Source of the DNA: Spirochaeta sp.
Lineage (GTDB): Bacteria > Spirochaetota > Spirochaetia > DSM-27196 > SLAA01
DNA: 27,637 nucleotides
Direction: 5' to 3'
Assembly: GCA_020201015.1 (NCBI GenBank)
Contig: JAIVHN010000181.1
Coordinates: 1-27,637, forward strand
Shown here: one piece after another, positions 23,790-27,637 of the stretch
Layout: every line of letters begins with the position of its first letter
How positions within the stretch are numbered: the stretch's first letter is position 1
The notes under the pieces: model-generated
The model's database searches: none
The model's input: the letters and a program-made list of their open reading frames with translations, nothing else
What the model was told of the DNA's origin: nothing
Position numbers and translations under genes: made by a program

Positions 23790-25550
23790 TTATGCGGACT
23801 GAAGTTTGCGACGCTTAGTCAACACCTGCTGCCCGACCTGAAGAAGGTTGGAAAATATCCAATATACCAGGAGTCCGGACGGCATATTATACAGCACAAA
23901 GAAAAAAACAACCGGGAGCATATACGTCATCATTTTCATCTGACCACCCTGTGCTGAAGGTGTTTGCATAAACTTGGTGCTGAGTAATTGTGTTGCTACA
24001 AATACAATGGGTAACAGTCTCAGGTCATTCCAGCCGAGCAGCGGTAAGGTAAAATCACCGAAGTTCAATATCGACTCGGGAGCTGCAAGGTCGGTAATCC
24101 AACCAGGAATGAAGACGGCACCACGTAGATCAAAATGGTTGTTGAACAGTCCGAACATTGCTATGAAGAAAGGGAATTGGAGCAGCATAGGTAAGCACCC
24201 ACCTAAAGGGTTTACACCTTCCTTCTTGTACAAATCCGCGGTCATCTGGTTCATTTTCTGCGGGTTATCACCGTGCTTTTCCTTGATCTCTTGGATCTTA
24301 GGCGCAAGCTCCTGCATTCGACCCATGGATTCATAGCTTTTTCTCGTAAGAGGTGCTGTGGCGAGTTTTACCAAAATAGTAAGCAGAATAATGGCGATTC
24401 CGTAATTCGGAACCACACCATAAATAATATTCAAAAAGAACTTCAAAATGTTCTCAAGCCAACCAAGGAGAAACCGCGACTGAACCATCTCGTCAAGTTC
24501 GAGATTGCGAGCTGCAAATGCATTATCCGAGGCGATATTGTACCGAACCGCGTAGTCGGTACGTGGGCCAACATAGTACCGCAGAGTATCGGTTTGATAT
24601 TGGCTCCGAATAACGGGACGCGAGAGAAATAGCTGAGCACCTTCCACCAGGCCCGAGACGTCTTCCTTAGCAAAGGTTACTTCATACTCAACAGTTCCGG
24701 GAACTACCGCTACTGCAAAATACTTGCCAACAATTGCAGTCCAGTTGATGCGGCGATCCAAAACCTCTTCCTCGCCCGCGCTAAGATTCTCATACCGCGT
24801 GCGATCTCCATCGTAGTGTGCGAATCGTCGATACTCATTTCGACCATCAAGCTCTTTAAAGCTAGGTCCAATCTGAGGCCCTAAGCCGATAGTGATTCCC
24901 GAAAAATTTAATGGTACGGCACCGCCGCTCAGGTTTTCAAAAACGGTATCTGCTTCAACAAGGTATTCGCCATCCTTAAAGCGGTATATACGACGAACGC
25001 GAAACCGAATGGGGTCTTCACCATTGTTCGAGTCTCTATGAACCAGGAAGTCGCGATAAAATTCAATTTCGTTTGATCCGGTAGTATCTCGTCGATGGAA
25101 TGCTGCATCTACAACGGGTGAATCGGCGTCACCAAAATGAAGCGTAAACCCTGCGTCCGTCCCAGTACCTTGTTTAACCATTTCAACAGGGTCATCACCG
25201 TCTCGATGCTCAAGCAACTGGAATGAAGTAATAACTGCGCCGCGTGGATCAAAAGTCACTCTCAGCAAATCGGTACGAAGAGTGTGCGGTTCTTTTCTTG
25301 CAGGTTCATGGTCGGGCGCAGGCTCAACTGTGCCAACTACGCGCTCAACGTCTGGAAGTGGTTCAACAGTCTGAGTGGTTTCGCGCTCTCTGCGCTCTCC
25401 GGCCGGACTTTCTTCAACCGGCCGCTCTTGAGCCGGTGACGTCACCTCAGGGCCAAAGTCGTCTGGAGGAAACAACGCGTTTTGGATCATGAACCCTACA
25501 GTGATTACTACCACCGAAAGGATTACTGCAATTAGAGTATTTTTTTCCAT
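23790..25550 (-). CDS. yidC: membrane protein insertase YidC
   Basis: Inserts and folds inner-membrane proteins, alone or with SecYEG. 586 residues in the Gram-negative layout: TM1 (about 6-27), a Pro/Glu-rich linker, a large periplasmic beta-supersandwich domain (about 90-345), and the conserved five-TM core from about 360. Core signatures are TILVKLATAPLTRKSYESM (R403 is the likely groove Arg), EGVNPLGGCLPMLLQFPFFIAMF and the last helices ending MPSGLLVYWIFSNLLQVGQQ. AGGAG lies 5 nt before the ATG, and the gene begins 8 bp after rnpA. The large periplasmic domain supports a diderm cell. No yidD gene lies between rnpA and yidC, unlike many bacteria. Confidence 0.96.
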   Translation of the reverse strand: MEKNTLIAVILSVVVITVGFMIQNALFPPDDFGPEVTSPAQERPVEESPAGERRERETTQTVEPLPDVERVVGTVEPAPDHEPARKEPHTLRTDLLRVTFDPRGAVITSFQLLEHRDGDDPVEMVKQGTGTDAGFTLHFGDADSPVVDAAFHRRDTTGSNEIEFYRDFLVHRDSNNGEDPIRFRVRRIYRFKDGEYLVEADTVFENLSGGAVPLNFSGITIGLGPQIGPSFKELDGRNEYRRFAHYDGDRTRYENLSAGEEEVLDRRINWTAIVGKYFAVAVVPGTVEYEVTFAKEDVSGLVEGAQLFLSRPVIRSQYQTDTLRYYVGPRTDYAVRYNIASDNAFAARNLELDEMVQSRFLLGWLENILKFFLNIIYGVVPNYGIAIILLTILVKLATAPLTRKSYESMGRMQELAPKIQEIKEKHGDNPQKMNQMTADLYKKEGVNPLGGCLPMLLQFPFFIAMFGLFNNHFDLRGAVFIPGWITDLAAPESILNFGDFTLPLLGWNDLRLLPIVFVATQLLSTKFMQTPSAQGGQMKMMTYMLPVVFFFVLYNMPSGLLVYWIFSNLLQVGQQVLTKRRKLQSA

Positions 25551-25558
25551 GAGGACTC

Positions 25559-25897
25559 CTACAGGATTCCGGCTTTACCAAGTAGTACGCGAAACTGCCG
25601 GCTTCGATCGGAAAAGGTGTAGTCCCCCCGAAAGACGATCAGCGCGAGGTCAAATCCTTGAGTTTGCTCGGGTTTGGATGTGCGAAGCAGCTCTTTAGCA
25701 ACACGACGGGCCTTATTTCGTTGCACCGCAGTACCAAATTTTCGCTCCGTGACAACCAGATAGCGATTATGATTAAGATTGTTTGCAACATGTCTAAGCT
25801 GCATTCCACGTCCACGCACTACCTTGCCGTTCACGAAAACTAACTTTATGCTGCGCTTTGAACGAAGTCGCTCATCTTTAGTAAGGCTTCTTTTCAT
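25559..25897 (-). CDS. rnpA: ribonuclease P protein component
   Basis: Basic protein subunit that helps the RNase P RNA bind and cut the 5' leader of pre-tRNAs. 112 residues with the conserved RNR-type motif RNKARRVAKELLR (60-72) and the N-terminal LTKDERLRSKRSIKLVF. The start overlaps the end of rpmH by 20 bp and no close Shine-Dalgarno is seen, so translation is probably coupled to rpmH. The RNase P RNA gene itself was not found in the window. Confidence 0.94.
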   Translation of the reverse strand: MKRSLTKDERLRSKRSIKLVFVNGKVVRGRGMQLRHVANNLNHNRYLVVTERKFGTAVQRNKARRVAKELLRTSKPEQTQGFDLALIVFRGDYTFSDRSRQFRVLLGKAGIL

Positions 25898-26033
25898 CGG
25901 CGACAGACAATTTGCTCCGACCTTTGGCTCGCCGTCTTTTTAGGACCAAGCGGCCGCCTTGGGTTTTCATTCGGGCACGAAAGCCAAACTTTCGGTTTCG
26001 TTTTACCCTACTGGGTTGATATGTGCGTTTCAT
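25878..26033 (-). CDS. rpmH: 50S ribosomal protein L34
   Basis: 51 residues beginning MKRTYQPSRVKRNRKFGFRARM, the invariant L34 N-terminus, with the following RRRAKGRSKLSV. It is a few residues longer than the usual 44-47 because of the tail ADEKKPY, whose codons overlap the start of rnpA. The ATG at 26033 has AAGGAG 7 nt upstream. The frame is open to 26096, but the extra 21 residues have no homology and would precede the ribosome site. Confidence 0.97.
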   Translation of the reverse strand: MKRTYQPSRVKRNRKFGFRARMKTQGGRLVLKRRRAKGRSKLSVADEKKPY

Positions 26034-26123
26034 CGCAGATCTCCTTTGATAACTAAGACAATAGTAGTAACGGGCGCGTAGTATACGCTTTGGCATTCGG
26101 ACGTGTCAATGATTGGGTCACAA

Positions 26124-26651
26124 TCAGGAGTCCCCCTCGCGGCGACGGAGAGCTTCACCAAGACGCATGAGACCGTTGCGCAAATCGTCGTCGCTTATGG
26201 CACTCAAAGCCTCATCTTCGGTATGAGTTTGCAAGTCTTCTTCGCATGAAATTTTACGTGAAGTGTGCTGAGCATTCTTATTCTCATACGAGGTTAATTC
26301 GTCAGAGACTTGGCTCGATTGGTCGAAATCTTCACGTCCCGGTGCACTAAAGTTCTCTGGATCTACGAGCCTATATCGCATACCGGTGATTTTTAAATCT
26401 GGAAAGCGTTGATGGAGGGACTTTAGTACATTGCGCTCGCGTAACTGGAGCAACTGCAGCCATCCAGGATGATCAACTTCTACAACCACCGAAGCGTGTA
26501 CAATATCAATAGCCTTTGCGTGGGCTGAAAGATCTGGGCCGACAATCTGATCCCAGGCACCAAAAAAGCGCAAATATTTTTCACCCTCAGCAAGAACTGA
26601 ACGGTCAAAAAACGTCTTGAGAATATCGCCTGCCTTTTTCATCTCAGACAT
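26124..26651 (-). CDS. dciA: DUF721/DciA-like protein (predicted replicative helicase loader)
   Basis: About 175 residues. The DUF721/DciA core is residues 1-95: KAGDILKTFFDRSVLAEGEKYLRFFGAWDQIVGPDLSAHAKAIDIVHASVVVEVDHPGWLQLLQLRE, with the conserved Trp before (I)VG, the Ser/Ala-His turn and the WLQ..L helix. DciA proteins assist DnaB helicase loading in bacteria lacking DnaC/DnaI; assignment here is by family. The C-terminal 80 residues are acidic and probably disordered. The ATG at 26651 has GGAG 6 nt upstream and overlaps recF by 8 bp; ATGs at 26663 and 26642 are alternatives. Position directly after recF and before rpmH fits a replication role. Confidence 0.8.
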   Translation of the reverse strand: MSEMKKAGDILKTFFDRSVLAEGEKYLRFFGAWDQIVGPDLSAHAKAIDIVHASVVVEVDHPGWLQLLQLRERNVLKSLHQRFPDLKITGMRYRLVDPENFSAPGREDFDQSSQVSDELTSYENKNAQHTSRKISCEEDLQTHTEDEALSAISDDDLRNGLMRLGEALRRREGDS

Positions 26652-27637
26652 TTCTGGCTCCATTTCTTTCTTGCAATTTAAAGCGCCCGTTAGTTACTTC
26701 GTACACAATCGTACCTGATTTGCGATAACTCGCATATGGCTCCTGCGGGAGAAATGTAAAAAAGGCTTGTTCGTAGGGTGGAAGATCATTCAAAAACCGT
26801 TCGCGACGGGAATGGTCCAGCTCTAGTAGAACATCGTCCAAGAGTAAAATTGGCCGTCTACTTGTTTTACTCGAAAAATACCGCACCTGAGCCGTGCGAA
26901 GAACTAAGGAAAGCAGTCGCAACTGTCCCGTGCTTGCGGTATCCGTAAACTCGCGATTATCCCTCAGAAACCGATATCTATCGCGATGTGGCCCTGAGGT
27001 TGTTGTACCAAAGCTTAGATCCCTATCTCTGAAGCGGGTAAGCGTATCCAATCCCTGGCCAGCCTTCCATGAGGGTAAATATCGTATTTTTACCTTGGAA
27101 TTAATCTGAGCAGTCCGTTCGAAGACCTCGTTTAGAGTTTCGTTAAACTCGCTCACAACTTGATCTCGCTTTTCGCTGAGTCGCTGCCCATGTTCTACAA
27201 GCTGTTCGTCATAAACACTGAGCAAATCGTTACGGCCATCTTTTATAGAAGCATTACGTGACCGTAGAATCTGGCGGTAATTTCGCAGTAGTTCGATATA
27301 GCGATGGTCCAGTAAGGTTAGCGTCTGGTCAAAGAACAATCGTTGCATTTCGGGTGCGCCGGTAATGAAATCAATATCTCCATGACAGAAAACAAAACAG
27401 GGAAACCGTTCAAGAAGTTCCGTTCTATTTTGAACCACCTTACCGTCGAAACAGATCTGACGCTTTTTCTCGTCGTAAGTGAGCGAGAGCTCGTCCATGA
27501 GTTGATCTGGTTCCGAGACCCCGGCAGTAAGCCGAAATACCTTTTCACCTGTACGAAGAAGATGTTCCGGTTTACGCGTACGAAACGAGCTGCCGTAACA
27601 GAGGTAATGCAAAGCTTCTAAGAAATTACTTTTACCC
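26644..27637 (-). CDS. recF: DNA replication and repair protein RecF, N-terminus cut off by window edge
   Basis: SMC-like ABC ATPase that helps load RecA at gapped DNA. The frame stays open to the right edge, where the codons read GKSNFLEALHYLCYG, the end of the Walker A motif; about 35 N-terminal residues lie outside the window. Visible: FVFCHGDIDFITGAPEMQRLFFDQTLTLLD, the lid region, the GPHRDRYRF segment, the ABC signature ASTGQLRLLSLVLRTAQ and Walker B LLLDDVLLELDHSRR. The first internal Met (27612) is not the true start. The stop overlaps the dciA-like start by 8 bp. dnaN and dnaA would be expected further right. Confidence 0.95.
   Translation of the reverse strand, partial: GKSNFLEALHYLCYGSSFRTRKPEHLLRTGEKVFRLTAGVSEPDQLMDELSLTYDEKKRQICFDGKVVQNRTELLERFPCFVFCHGDIDFITGAPEMQRLFFDQTLTLLDHRYIELLRNYRQILRSRNASIKDGRNDLLSVYDEQLVEHGQRLSEKRDQVVSEFNETLNEVFERTAQINSKVKIRYLPSWKAGQGLDTLTRFRDRDLSFGTTTSGPHRDRYRFLRDNREFTDTASTGQLRLLSLVLRTAQVRYFSSKTSRRPILLLDDVLLELDHSRRERFLNDLPPYEQAFFTFLPQEPYASYRKSGTIVYEVTNGRFKLQERNGARNV

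Noticed and set aside
1..27637. CRISPR arrays, insertion sequences, prophage or attachment sites
   Set aside because: No regularly spaced repeats, transposase or integrase motifs, or phage genes were seen; all major frames are chromosomal housekeeping or membrane proteins.

Overview
The window looks like chromosomal housekeeping DNA of a Gram-negative bacterium, most likely a free-living member of the Spirochaetota (Treponema/Spirochaeta side). This is inferred from gene order (recF - DUF721/dciA - rpmH - rnpA - yidC - jag, and gcvT-gcvH-gcvPA-gcvPB next to ahcY-metK), from the DPE2-like MalQ without an N-terminal starch-binding domain, and from the long single-chain PurL. Base composition is near 50% GC. 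No phage, IS element, CRISPR array, tRNA or rRNA was found. Almost all genes lie on the minus strand, reading away from the recF (presumably dnaA/dnaN) side, as expected on one replichore with the origin near or beyond the right edge.

Layout, left to right. 1-2.1 kb: malQ (cut by the left edge) and a bifunctional-nuclease/UVR protein. 2.26-6.4 kb: a giant PurL with PurS-like, synthetase and glutaminase parts in one chain and an alanine-rich repeat insert. 6.5-7.06 kb: a divergently transcribed PTS EIIA(Ntr)-like protein. 7.1-10.2 kb: a LysA-like PLP decarboxylase and a SulP anion transporter. 10.3-11.3 kb (+): a probable lipid-anchored alpha/beta hydrolase. 11.35-13.7 kb: a WecA/TagO-type polyprenyl-phosphate sugar-1-phosphate transferase and a divergent FabD-like acyltransferase. 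13.8-15.2 kb (+): a POTRA/beta-barrel outer-membrane protein whose frame is broken by a one-base shift near its C-terminus. 15.26-18 kb: ahcY-metK. 18.1-22.6 kb: the glycine cleavage operon gcvT-H-PA-PB, ending in a clear terminator. 22.65-23.11 kb: a 460-bp gene-free region with regulatory or RNA structure. 23.1-27.6 kb: jag, yidC, rnpA, rpmH, dciA and recF (cut by the right edge).

How they fit together: the glycine cleavage system supplies one-carbon units and PurL sits in purine synthesis, a heavy user of such units. MetK and AhcY are the SAM-making and SAH-recycling ends of the methyl cycle. The right block combines replication/repair (RecF, DciA), RNA processing (RnpA), translation (L34) and membrane insertion (YidC, Jag), the classical origin-proximal cluster.

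The points most worth a second look are: the frameshifted outer-membrane protein; a terminator-like branched structure just before gcvT; two pairs of DnaA-box-like sites, each spaced 11 bp, in the gene-free region with a GNRA hairpin between them; several first genes whose promoter-like -10 elements lie so close to the start codon that leaderless mRNAs are likely; and the FabD-like protein with a GFSLG in place of GHSxG nucleophile motif.
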